Assembly: GCA_027314665.1 (NCBI GenBank)
Contig: DAHVAK010000112.1
Span: 1-35,149, forward strand
DNA from: Spirochaetales bacterium
GTDB lineage: Bacteria > Spirochaetota > Spirochaetia > DAHUYW01
Length of the DNA stretch: 35,149 nucleotides
Reading direction: 5' to 3'
A program made the translations under genes and the position numbers. Shown here in pieces: positions 25,572 through 33,887 of the stretch; within the stretch, counting starts at the first letter, position 1; the number at the start of each line of letters is the position of its first letter. The notes beneath the pieces are model-generated. The model was not told the origin of the DNA. It saw only the letters and a list, made by a program, of their open reading frames with translations, and made no database searches.

Positions 25572-26978
25572 ATGGAAAACAAGCGTCTTTCGACCGACGA
25601 CAAGGCACGCAAGATCAACCTCGACAAGGCAGTGCACGGCACGATCGCGGAGATCGGGGCCGGGCAAGAGGTAGCTCGTCGATTCTTCCTGGTGGGCGGA
25701 GCGGCGAACACGGTCGCCAAGACCATGTCGGCCTACGACATGGCGGTGAGCGACGCGATCTACGGCCCGTCGGATCGCTACGTCAGCCGTCGGCGGCTGG
25801 AAGCGATGCTCGAGCACGAGTACGAGCTGCTCCTCGAGCGGCTCGACGCGAAGCGGGGCGAGAGCAACGCCTTCTTTGCTTTCGCCGATACGGTGGCCGC
25901 TCGCAGCTACTCGCGCAAGGAGGAGGGGCACGGCTGGCTTGGGGTGCGCTTTCAGACCGCTCCCCGCGGCGAGCCCCACGACATCATCATCCACGTGCGG
26001 ATGCTGGATACCGAGAACGCTCGCGAGCAGGAGGCCCTCGGGATCGTAGGCGTCAATCTGCTCTACGCCGCCTACTACCTTCGCGAGGATCCCGACCTGC
26101 TCATCGCCTCGCTCCTTGACGATCTCAGCCGCGAGCGGATGGAGATCGACATGATCCGCTTCGCCGGTCCCGCCTTTGAGGATCTCGATGCGCGCCTCAT
26201 GAGCTTGAAGCTCGTGAAGCTTGGGCTGACCGACGCCGCGATGTTCACCGCCGAGGGCGAGGCGGTTCAACCCGGCGAGGTTCTCTACGGCAAGCCCGTC
26301 CTCGTCCTGCGCGGGAACTTCCGGCCGGTGACGAACACCATCATGGACATGCTCCAGTTTGCGGGGGAGCAGTTTGCGCGTGAGGGGGGAGACGGTATCA
26401 AGCCGGTCGTCCTCATGGAGATGACCCTCCACAACCTTTCCGGGGATTCGGGGATCGACGGCCCGGACTTCCTCGCCCGCGCCGAGATACTCGAGACGCT
26501 CGGCCTGAACGTCCTCATCAGCAATCTCGCCCACTATCACAGCGTGGCGGTCTATCTGAAGGCCTACACTAACAACCGGATCGGGATCGTCGTCGGGGTT
26601 CCGGCCCTCCTGTCCATCTTCGACGAGAAGTACTACGGAGATCTGGAGGGCGGGATCCTGGAGGCCTTTGGCCGGCTCTTCAAGTCGCGCGTCCAGATGC
26701 TCGCGTACCCGGCCTTTGGGCCAAACGGCAAGGATCTCATCACCGCGGAGAACATCGAGATCACCCCCCGCGCGCGAAACCTCTACTGTCACCTCTTCGA
26801 AAACAAGATGATCGTTCCCATCGAGCGCTACGACGCCTCCCGGCTCGGTTTGTTCCCGCGAGACGTGCTCGCCCTGATCCAGAAGGGCGACCCTTCCTGG
26901 GAGTCGCGGGTTCCCGCCGAGGTGGCGAAGCTCATAAAAAAGCGGGGATACTTCGGCTATCCCGGCCCGCGCGGATAG
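25572..26978 (+). CDS. conserved protein of unknown function
   Basis: A 468-residue soluble protein. I recognise its start (AVHGTIAEIGAGQEVARRFF, then LVGGAANTVAKTMSAYDM and DAIYGPSDRYVSRRRLEAML) as a family found in distant bacteria such as cyanobacteria and Bacteroidetes, but know no proven function; database names for relatives are unreliable. The C-terminal half has alternating strands and helices (GVPALLSIFDEKYYGDLEGG) that could be a nucleotide-binding fold. GGTGAGG stands seven bases before the ATG. Two inverted repeats lie in its leader. Its stop codon abuts the stop of the convergent fused MFS gene with no base between. Confidence 0.8.
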   Translation: MENKRLSTDDKARKINLDKAVHGTIAEIGAGQEVARRFFLVGGAANTVAKTMSAYDMAVSDAIYGPSDRYVSRRRLEAMLEHEYELLLERLDAKRGESNAFFAFADTVAARSYSRKEEGHGWLGVRFQTAPRGEPHDIIIHVRMLDTENAREQEALGIVGVNLLYAAYYLREDPDLLIASLLDDLSRERMEIDMIRFAGPAFEDLDARLMSLKLVKLGLTDAAMFTAEGEAVQPGEVLYGKPVLVLRGNFRPVTNTIMDMLQFAGEQFAREGGDGIKPVVLMEMTLHNLSGDSGIDGPDFLARAEILETLGLNVLISNLAHYHSVAVYLKAYTNNRIGIVVGVPALLSIFDEKYYGDLEGGILEAFGRLFKSRVQMLAYPAFGPNGKDLITAENIEITPRARNLYCHLFENKMIVPIERYDASRLGLFPRDVLALIQKGDPSWESRVPAEVAKLIKKRGYFGYPGPRG

Positions 26979-28568
26979 CTACTGCACGCTTCGCAGGAAT
27001 ACCGGGGCCATGAGATTGTCCACCGGGGCGTGATCGTCGGTGAGCATCACCTCTCCGTTGCGCCTCGCAAGCTCGGCAAGCCTGCCATCCGAAAGCCGCG
27101 CAGCGACCGGCGTTCCCTCCCGATCTCGGAGAACCTCTTCGAAGGCGCCGCTCTTGCGCGCGGCGATCACGAAGGTGGCTCGGCTCGCGGCATCTGCGCC
27201 GATCGGCGCGTAGACCGCCACTGAGGGGAAGACCGCGCGCACCGTCGTGAGGTATGCCGAAAGGAAGCGGCCGGCGGAGAGGATGTCGATGACGTTCGCG
27301 AGGTAGATTCCCCGATCCGAGAGGAGGGCGGCCACCTCGCGCGTGAACTCCCGCGTCGTGAGGTGATAGGGCACCGAGAAGGCGTTGAAGGCGTCGCCGT
27401 AGACGACGTCGTAGTGGGCGACCCCTCGCGCCGCAGCGACGTAGGTCCGGGCGTCCTGCACGAGGATGCGGATGGGGCTGTCGCGGGGAAGGTCGAAGAA
27501 GCGGCGGGCAACCTCCACCACATCGGGGTCGATCTCGACGACCGTGTCGGATGCCTGTGGGTAGTGGCGCTGGAGATAGCAGGGAAAGGTGAAGGCCCCT
27601 CCGCCGAGGGTCAGGGTGGAGAAGGGGAGCGCCCCGATGTGCCTCTCGACCTCGCCGCGCGTGAGCGCGTCGAAGATCTTCTCGTAGTCGTAGATCAGCC
27701 TATCAGGGTGTGAAGGATCGTAGCGGTTGTGGATGAGGGCGTCGAGACGCAGGGTGCGCTCGGTCGTCTCTCCGACCCTTCGATCGGCGACCTGGATGTA
27801 GGAGTAGGGTGAATCCTTCACGTACAGGAGGTGGATCCCTTCCGCTTGGGAGGCGGAGGCGAGCTCCCGTGCGAGAAGCCCCGGGGCTCCCTCGAGCCCG
27901 AGAATGACGCCCGCCGCGAGCAGGATCGCGAGCCAGCCCCCCGAGACGAGGCGCTTGCCGCCCATCATGAGCGCAAGGGCTCCCAGCACGATCGCCACGA
28001 GGAGGATATTGGCGGTGAGGCCGAGGGCTGGGATGAGAAGATAGCCCGTGAGAAAGGTGCCGGCGATGCTTCCGAGCGAGCCCGCGGCGTAGATACCCCC
28101 GACCGCCGCGCCCACGCCCTCTCGCTTCTCCAGGGCGTACTTTGCCATCACCGGCGAGACGCAGCCGTAGGCGCAGCAGGGCAGAAAGAAGAGGACCGTG
28201 ATGAGGACGATCGACCGGAGAAGGACGCTCATGGTCATTGCCCCGGTGCCGGCGATGTCGGTCATCCTCGCGACCGCAAGGTCGAGCGCGATGATGAGCA
28301 GGGTGAGGAGCGACGCCGCGAGCAGGATCCAGGGGATGACGCGACGCGGATCGTAACGGTCCGCGAGCCTTCCCCCGATCCAGTTGCCAAGGCTGATCCC
28401 GCCGAGCACGATCCCGATTACCGATGTCCAGGTGAAGAGCGAGTTGCCGACGTACTTCGCGATGAGGCGACTTGCGACCAGCTCGACGATCATCACCGCC
28501 ATGCTAGCGACGAAAACGACTGCGTGCGGCACGAAGCGTCCTACCGCAGCGAAGGGGCGCGCAACCAT
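26979..28568 (-). CDS. fused MFS / spermidine synthase-like protein
   Basis: A 529-residue protein. The first 225 residues hold about seven hydrophobic segments (VASMAVMIVELVASRLIAKYVG, the FFLPCCAYGCVSPVMAKYAL loop and GSLGSIAGTFLTGYLLIP). The C-terminal part is a spermidine-synthase-like Rossmann domain: LTLGGGAFTFPCYLQRHYP, VVEIDPDVVEVARRFF, and DARTYVAAARGVAHYDVVYGDAF. Substrates of such fusions are generally unknown; polyamine synthesis is not assured. The ATG at 28568 follows a near-perfect AAGGAGGT site. The gene is tail-to-tail with its neighbour at zero spacing, leaving no intergenic terminator. Confidence 0.88.
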   Translation of the reverse strand: MVARPFAAVGRFVPHAVVFVASMAVMIVELVASRLIAKYVGNSLFTWTSVIGIVLGGISLGNWIGGRLADRYDPRRVIPWILLAASLLTLLIIALDLAVARMTDIAGTGAMTMSVLLRSIVLITVLFFLPCCAYGCVSPVMAKYALEKREGVGAAVGGIYAAGSLGSIAGTFLTGYLLIPALGLTANILLVAIVLGALALMMGGKRLVSGGWLAILLAAGVILGLEGAPGLLARELASASQAEGIHLLYVKDSPYSYIQVADRRVGETTERTLRLDALIHNRYDPSHPDRLIYDYEKIFDALTRGEVERHIGALPFSTLTLGGGAFTFPCYLQRHYPQASDTVVEIDPDVVEVARRFFDLPRDSPIRILVQDARTYVAAARGVAHYDVVYGDAFNAFSVPYHLTTREFTREVAALLSDRGIYLANVIDILSAGRFLSAYLTTVRAVFPSVAVYAPIGADAASRATFVIAARKSGAFEEVLRDREGTPVAARLSDGRLAELARRNGEVMLTDDHAPVDNLMAPVFLRSVQ

Positions 28569-28692
28569 AGGACCTCCTTTGCGGGCAGAGGCTCTATTCT
28601 ACCACCGGGGCGGTCCTGCGTGCGGTGGGGCGTGATGGGCCGCTCGCGGCAGGGCAGGCGCGGCGCGCGCTGCGGCAGGGCGCCTGCGGCGC

Positions 28693-29934
28693 TCAGGCTG
28701 CAGCGCGGGGCTTTCGCCGCTCGATGTTCGGGAGAAAGGCGGTCAGCAGCCCGATGAGGGGCAGGAAGGAGCAGACGTGAAAGACGTAGTCGATGCTCGT
28801 GCGGTCGGCGAGCGCGCCGAGGACCGCCGAGCCGATCCCTCCCATCCCAAAGGCGAAGCCAAAGAAGAGGCCCGAGATCATCCCGACCTTGCCGGGAAAG
28901 AGCTCCTGGGCGTAGACGAGGATGGCCGGCATCGCCGAGGCGAGGATCATCCCGATGACGACCGAGAGGACGCTCGTCCAGAAGAGGTTCACGAAGGGCA
29001 GCGCGAGGGTGAAGGGGGCCACCCCCAGAATCGAAAACCAGATCACGTACTTCCGCCCGTAGCGGTCGCCGAGAGGGCCACCGGCAAGGGTGCCCGCAGC
29101 CACGGCGAACTGAAAGAGGAAGAGATGGAGCTGCGAGTCCTGCACCGAGAGCTTGAACCTGCTGATGAGGTAGAAGGTGTAGTAGCTCGTCATGCTCGCC
29201 AGATAGAAGAACTTCGAGAAGATGAGGACGAGGAGGATGACCACCGAGAGGGCCGCCGCCCTTCCGCTCACCGGCGAGCGGATCTGCCCCTCGGCGTGCC
29301 CCCCGCGACCCTCGATTCGATGGAGGTTCGCGCGATACCAGGAGCCAACGCGGGTGAGGATGATCATCCCTGCGAGGGCAAGGAGGGCGAACCAGATGAC
29401 TCGGGTGTGACCGCTTCGCACCGTGAAGACGAGCGCGGCAAGGAGGGGACCCAGCGACTGCCCGGTGTTTCCTCCGACCTGGAAGAAGGACTGGGCGAAG
29501 CCGCGGCGCCCCCCGGCCGCCATGTGGGCGACCCGTGAGGACTCCGGATGGAAGACCGAAGAGCCCAAGCCGACTAGTCCGACGGAGACGAGCAGCAGCT
29601 CGAAGGTCCCCGCAAAGGAAAGCAGGATCAACCCGATCATCGTGAAGCCCATGCCGATCGCAAGCGAGAAGGGCTGCGGGTGGCGGTCGGTCAGCGTCCC
29701 GACGAGAGGCTGGAAGAGGGAGGCCGTCGTCTGGAAGGTGAAGGTGATGAGCCCGATCTGCGCGAAGTTCAGCTGGAAGGAATGCTTGATGAGCGGGTAG
29801 ATGGCCGGAATGACCGACTGCATCGTGTCGTTGAGCAGATGCGAGAGACTGATAGCCACGAGGATCGGGAAGACCGTTCCGGAGGCCATCCTCTTGATCA
29901 AGTTGGGTTTTTCTTCTGAGTGCGATGCTTCCAT
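28693..29934 (-). CDS. fsr: MFS exporter, fosmidomycin-resistance (Fsr) family
   Basis: A 413-residue, twelve-segment major facilitator protein. The N-terminal SHLLNDTMQSVIPAIYPLIK and FAQIGLITFTFQTTASLFQP, then GTLTDRHPQPFSLAIGMGF, are hallmarks of the Fsr family, and GGPLGDRYGRKYVIWFS lies in the second half. Fsr proteins export fosmidomycin or related compounds; the natural substrate here is unknown. The frame is open further upstream, but the ATG at 29934 is 16-20 bases after the start point predicted from a good promoter (29957-29987), and the extra residues are not family-like. No clear ribosome site precedes the ATG, so the message may be short-leadered. Confidence 0.87.
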   Translation of the reverse strand: MEASHSEEKPNLIKRMASGTVFPILVAISLSHLLNDTMQSVIPAIYPLIKHSFQLNFAQIGLITFTFQTTASLFQPLVGTLTDRHPQPFSLAIGMGFTMIGLILLSFAGTFELLLVSVGLVGLGSSVFHPESSRVAHMAAGGRRGFAQSFFQVGGNTGQSLGPLLAALVFTVRSGHTRVIWFALLALAGMIILTRVGSWYRANLHRIEGRGGHAEGQIRSPVSGRAAALSVVILLVLIFSKFFYLASMTSYYTFYLISRFKLSVQDSQLHLFLFQFAVAAGTLAGGPLGDRYGRKYVIWFSILGVAPFTLALPFVNLFWTSVLSVVIGMILASAMPAILVYAQELFPGKVGMISGLFFGFAFGMGGIGSAVLGALADRTSIDYVFHVCSFLPLIGLLTAFLPNIERRKPRAAA

Positions 29935-29956
29935 AGTGTGGGACAGATAGGTGCCC

Positions 29957-29987
29957 AGTATGCCAGTACCTGACCGGAGCGTGTCAA
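29957..29987 (-). promoter_or_regulatory. sigma70-type promoter for the Fsr exporter
   Basis: On the minus strand a consensus TTGACA (29982-29987), a 19-base spacer and CATACT (29957-29962) with an upstream TGg extension form an extended -10 promoter. Transcription would begin near 29950, leaving a leader of about 16 bases. The spacer is longer than the 17-base optimum. Confidence 0.5.
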
Positions 29988-30136
29988 GCCGCGCGGAGCC
30001 GCTGCAGCATCCGGAACCGCACGCTTGCGGCCTCGCTTCGAGCTGAGTCGCATCGCGCCCGGAGGGCCGACGCACCCCTCCGCATCCCGAGCGCCCGTTG
30101 CGCCTCCCCCGCTCGACGCTCAGGCACCGACGGCCA

Positions 30137-30306
30137 GGTTATATAGGTACCATTTTAGTATTATATTATGAATTTGATCATATTATTGAGAATCGAGAGA
30201 TTTTAATTGACAAAAATACACAGATACTGCTATCCTTGTCCTACAAACAGTAGAAAAAAAGTAATAATTCAGTGCGTGTCACAATAACTACAAAGGAGCG
30301 ATCATC
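30137..30306. other. AT-rich promoter island
   Basis: After a GC-rich stretch, the sequence becomes strongly AT-rich until the gene at 30307, unlike any other part of the window. It holds an imperfect inverted repeat (ATATTATGA, six bases, TCATATTAT; 8 of 9 pair) around 30163-30187, possibly an operator, and a good promoter at 30207-30236. The remainder of the gap from 29988 to 30136 is GC-rich and shows nothing I can name. Confidence 0.55.
30207..30236 (+). promoter_or_regulatory. sigma70-type promoter of the DoxX/porin operon
   Basis: Consensus TTGACA (30207-30212), an 18-base spacer with a TGC extension, and TATCCT (30231-30236). Transcription would start near 30243, about 64 bases before the first ATG. 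Confidence 0.6.
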
Positions 30307-30909
30307 ATGGGCGCGAGTGAAAGCTGTCATACGATTGGCGAGTTGACCGTGCGGCGTCGGGCCGCGGGGGCGGCGCGCATCCTTTTCGGGCTGGTCTGGG
30401 CAATCGATGCCTTTTTCAAGTGGCAACCCGACTTCTACACCAAGTTCACGAGCTATATCTCCGGGGCCGCACAGGGACAGGCTCCGTGGGTCGTCTCCTG
30501 GCTCGACTTCTGGGTCAACCTGGTGAAGGGCGCTCCGGCGACCTTCGGGATCCTCGTGGCGATCATCGAGACGCTGATAGCCGCTGGTCTGATCCTCGGT
30601 GTGTTCAGCAACCTCGTGCAGCTCGGCGGCGGACTCTTCGCCCTCGCTATCTGGACAACCGCCGAGGGCTTCGGCGGCCCCTATGCGCCCGGATCGACCG
30701 ACGTCGGAACGGCCGTAATCTACGCCATCCTCTTCATCGCCCTCTTTGCCTCCCGGTCCGGCATGTCTCTGGGACTCGACGGGCTGCTCACCCCGCGGCT
30801 GGGCAGATTCGGATTCCTCGCCTCCGGATCCCTCCTGCGGGAGCGGGTGAGGGAGAAGGGCGCGCTGCACACAGTCGGCGGCTCACGGCACTACGGGGAG
30901 GTACGATAA
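30307..30909 (+). CDS. DoxX-like membrane protein
   Basis: A 200-residue membrane protein with four hydrophobic segments: about residues 20-37, 74-95, 97-113 and 130-146. The arrangement, the opening AARILFGLVWAIDAFFKW and the GGPYAPGSTDVGTAVIYAILFIAL block resemble the DoxX/DoxD group, which has been tied to quinone or thiol redox chemistry, though most members are uncharacterised. Start: ATG at 30307 after AAGGAG. The C-terminal 40 residues are basic and probably cytoplasmic. The porin gene follows after one base, so the two share the promoter at 30207. Confidence 0.72.
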   Translation: MGASESCHTIGELTVRRRAAGAARILFGLVWAIDAFFKWQPDFYTKFTSYISGAAQGQAPWVVSWLDFWVNLVKGAPATFGILVAIIETLIAAGLILGVFSNLVQLGGGLFALAIWTTAEGFGGPYAPGSTDVGTAVIYAILFIALFASRSGMSLGLDGLLTPRLGRFGFLASGSLLRERVREKGALHTVGGSRHYGEVR

Positions 30910-30910
30910 T

Positions 30911-32233
30911 ATGACGAGATTAGCGGATATCCTTCATCTCCCCGGCCTTCGCGCGCGGCGGGTCAGGCTGCTGTTTGTGGTGCTCGCTCTTGTGGCGGGG
31001 CTCGCTGCGCCCGCCTTCGTCCAGGCAGACGCCCCGCTCCTGCAGCGCGACAAGCTCACCGGGGACTGGTTCGGGCTTCGAACGAGCCTCGCCAACGCGG
31101 GAATCCATCTCGATGCCACCGAGTGGGCGGTCCCGGTTGCGATCATCTCTGGGGGCGCGAAACAGGGCATCACCTACTCCGGCGAGTTCGCTCCGACCCT
31201 GCGCCTCGATTTCGGCAAGCTCCTCGGCATCCATGGTCTCTTTGCCCTCGTCAGCGCCGGAATCCCTCAGGGACCCTACGGCCCGAGCAGTCACTATCTC
31301 CACAACCTCAACGACGTGACCTACACCGAGGGCCCGATGGGGGCCTATCTCGACGACGCCTTCCTCTGTCAGACCCTCTTCGGAGGCGGGCTCGTCCTCC
31401 AGGCGGGGCAGTTCGGGGTCGACGAGAACTTCGATCAGAACGACGTCGGCTCGGTCTTTCTCAACAGCGATTTTGCCTATCGCGAGATCGACGGCGCCGA
31501 CATGCCCAACGGCGGTCCGGTCTTTCCGGAGGATTCCTTGGGGGCGCGCATCCGAGTCTCGCCGACCAAGGCCTTCTCTCTGCAGGCGGCCATCTTTTCG
31601 GGAGATCCGACTCCCATCACCAGCCAGGGCGGCATTGCTTCGACCTTCCAAAATGGGGCAATGATCGTTGGGGAGGCGGACTTCAGCTACCACCTCAAGG
31701 GGCTCGGACCGGGGCGGGCGCTTGCCGGGGCGCTTTACAACACCCTTGACTTTGCCAATCTCCAGACGGGCGCATTGATCACGGGGAACGAGGTGATCTA
31801 CGCCGGGCTCAACCAGACCTTCTGGCAGGGTCCCAAGGGGAGGAACCTGGCGGCCTTCATTCGCGCCGCGTGGGCGCCGCCGGACCGCAACCTCCTCATG
31901 CTCGACGGCCAAGCCGGGCTCGCGTGGACCGGACCCTTCTCGGCTCGTCCCGACGACGTGCTGGGCCTCGCCTTCGGCTACGACGGCATCAGCTCCGCCC
32001 AGGCGGACCTGATCCGCGCGCAGAACGCCGCAGGCGGTACGATTCAGCCGATCCCCGACTACGAGATGGTCGGCGAGCTTGCCTACCAGATTCAAATCAC
32101 CCCGTGGTGGACTCTGACGCCCGACCTGCAGTACATCGTGCATCCGGGCGGCAACATCGCCGATCCGCTTGATCCTTCGATTACCGAGCCGAACGCGTTC
32201 GTTGCGCTTCTGCAGGCCGAGGTGACCCTCTAG
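30911..32233 (+). CDS. OprB-like carbohydrate-selective porin
   Basis: A 440-residue outer-membrane protein. The signal peptide (hydrophobic residues 19-37, cleavage near VQA) is followed by LTGDWFGLRTSLANAGIHLD, the entry signature of OprB porins, and the end shows ELAYQIQITPWWTLTPDLQYIVHPGG, the family's terminal strands. Length agrees with the family. OprB proteins form sugar-admitting channels, which fits the carbohydrate genes elsewhere in the window. Start: ATG at 30911, with GGGGAGG nine bases upstream, one base after the DoxX-like stop. OprB porins are best known from Proteobacteria and cyanobacteria, so presence here may reflect transfer. Confidence 0.87.
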   Translation: MTRLADILHLPGLRARRVRLLFVVLALVAGLAAPAFVQADAPLLQRDKLTGDWFGLRTSLANAGIHLDATEWAVPVAIISGGAKQGITYSGEFAPTLRLDFGKLLGIHGLFALVSAGIPQGPYGPSSHYLHNLNDVTYTEGPMGAYLDDAFLCQTLFGGGLVLQAGQFGVDENFDQNDVGSVFLNSDFAYREIDGADMPNGGPVFPEDSLGARIRVSPTKAFSLQAAIFSGDPTPITSQGGIASTFQNGAMIVGEADFSYHLKGLGPGRALAGALYNTLDFANLQTGALITGNEVIYAGLNQTFWQGPKGRNLAAFIRAAWAPPDRNLLMLDGQAGLAWTGPFSARPDDVLGLAFGYDGISSAQADLIRAQNAAGGTIQPIPDYEMVGELAYQIQITPWWTLTPDLQYIVHPGGNIADPLDPSITEPNAFVALLQAEVTL

Positions 32234-32287
32234 GGGAGGCGCCCCTGGTGCGATCTATCCGCCGGGGGAATCGTTTTTCAGGACCGG

Positions 32288-33847
32288 TCAGCGCGGGAGG
32301 TAGCGCTGCGCGAGCGAGGCGTACGCCTGCACCTGCGCCTCCTGCCAAGACCGGTCCTTCCCCAATTCCCGGGCGAGCAGCTGCGCCACGGTCGGCGCCA
32401 TCTCGACGCTCGCCCGCGCGTCCAGGAGGAGGGAGCGAGTCCTGCGCGCGAGGACGTCCTCCACGGTGCGAGCCATTTCGCTGCGCGCTGCCCAGACCAC
32501 CTCGGCGCGCAGGGCGGGCATCTCGGGGTGGATTCGTTCCGAGAGCTCCGGCTCTCGGGAGGCCAGCTCTCGGATCGAGGCGGCGTCGGTTCCGTACACG
32601 GCAAGACTCCCGAGGTCGTCCGCCTGGGCATCGTAGCCGTGAATGTGGAGGTGGCGGGTGACGCTTGGTCGTTCGGGCAGCTCGGCGAGGATGACCGCCT
32701 GATCGACGGTGTCCTCCGCCATCCGGCGGTAGGTCGTCCATTTGCCGCCTGCGACCGTGACGAGGCCGGAGCGCGAGATGCTCACCGTGTGGTCCCGCGA
32801 GATCGAGGCGGTGCCCTGGTCGCCGTCGAGGCTCACGAGCGGGCGAACCCCCGCGTAGGCGCTTAGGATGTCCGAGCGCGACGGATCCCTCGTCAGGTAG
32901 CGCGCGGCGTGCTCCAGGATGAAATCCACCTCCTCATGCAGGGGGACGGGCTCGAGCGAGGCCTCGTCGATCGTCGTGTCGGTCGTCCCAACAACCACCC
33001 GGTCATGCCAGGGAATCGCGAAAAGGACGCGCCCGTCCGCGGTGTGCGGAACCATCACCGCCGAGCTTCCAGGGAGAAAGGCGCGCCGCAGGACGATGTG
33101 GACCCCCTGACTCGGCTTTATCATCCGTGAGGACTGCGGATCATCCATCTGGCGGACCGCGTCGCTGAAGGGTCCGGTGGCGTTGATGACAACCGTGCCC
33201 TCGAGCTCGTAGACCCTTCCGCTCTCCTCGTCGACCGCGGTCACCCCGCGCACCGTGCCGCCCGACTTGCGAATCCCCGTCACCCGCAGGTAGTTCAGCG
33301 GGATCGCCCCCTGCTCGGCGGCGGTCCACGCCATGTGCACCGCGAGCCGGGCGTCGTCGAACTGGCCGTCGTGATACACGATCCCCCCGCGCAGCCCCTC
33401 CATCTCGATCGTCGGGATCATCTCGCGGGTCTCGCTTCGCGTGAGCCTGCGCGAGTGCCCGAAGCCCTGACGTCCCGCCATGGTGTCATAGAGCTTCAGC
33501 CCGACTCCGTAGAAGGGACCCTCCCACCAATCGTAGGTGGGAACGACGAAGGGGAGATTCCGCACGAGGTGCGGGGCGTTCTGGTAGAGCAGCCCCCGCT
33601 CTTTGAGGGCCTCCAACACGAGGGTCAAGTTGCCCTGCTTGAGGTAGCGCACCCCCCCGTGCACGAGCTTCGTGCTTCGGCTGGAGGTGCCCTTGGCGAA
33701 ATCGCTCTGCTCCAGGAGCAGGGTGGCGTAGCCTCGCGACGACGCCTCGATGGCGACGCCGAGGCCGGTCGCCCCGCCGCCGATGACGATGAAATCCCAG
33801 GGATCGGTATGTCTCTCGAGTGCTGCAAGCATGTCGGCGCGATTCAT
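32288..33847 (-). CDS. glpD: glycerol-3-phosphate dehydrogenase, FAD/quinone-dependent
   Basis: A 519-residue flavoprotein oxidising glycerol-3-phosphate to dihydroxyacetone phosphate and passing electrons to membrane quinone. The FAD-binding GGGATGLGVAIEASSRGY stands at about 22-39, followed by the GlpD signatures FAKGTSSRSTKLVHGGVRYL and GVRPLV. It ends in a helical domain (RAEVVWAARSEMARTVEDVL), as usual. Length is normal. Start: ATG at 33847, with AGGAGCT six bases upstream. No glpF or glpK lies next to it; rlmN precedes it on the same strand after a 40-base gap. The convergent porin gene ends 54 bases away. Confidence 0.93.
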   Translation of the reverse strand: MNRADMLAALERHTDPWDFIVIGGGATGLGVAIEASSRGYATLLLEQSDFAKGTSSRSTKLVHGGVRYLKQGNLTLVLEALKERGLLYQNAPHLVRNLPFVVPTYDWWEGPFYGVGLKLYDTMAGRQGFGHSRRLTRSETREMIPTIEMEGLRGGIVYHDGQFDDARLAVHMAWTAAEQGAIPLNYLRVTGIRKSGGTVRGVTAVDEESGRVYELEGTVVINATGPFSDAVRQMDDPQSSRMIKPSQGVHIVLRRAFLPGSSAVMVPHTADGRVLFAIPWHDRVVVGTTDTTIDEASLEPVPLHEEVDFILEHAARYLTRDPSRSDILSAYAGVRPLVSLDGDQGTASISRDHTVSISRSGLVTVAGGKWTTYRRMAEDTVDQAVILAELPERPSVTRHLHIHGYDAQADDLGSLAVYGTDAASIRELASREPELSERIHPEMPALRAEVVWAARSEMARTVEDVLARRTRSLLLDARASVEMAPTVAQLLARELGKDRSWQEAQVQAYASLAQRYLPR

Positions 33848-33887
33848 AGTGAGCTCCTGCGTTCATGGGGTTGCTAAGGATCTACGA

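Noticed and set aside
23743-25674. 643-codon plus-strand open frame over the kinase gene
   Set aside because: Its sequence is rich in Arg, Asp and Glu repeats typical of antisense frames. The kinase on the other strand has clear domain motifs.
32234-32287. Terminator between the porin gene and glpD
   Set aside because: A 5-bp AGGGG/CCCCT stem near 32233 is not followed by T; the later T-run has no stem in front of it.
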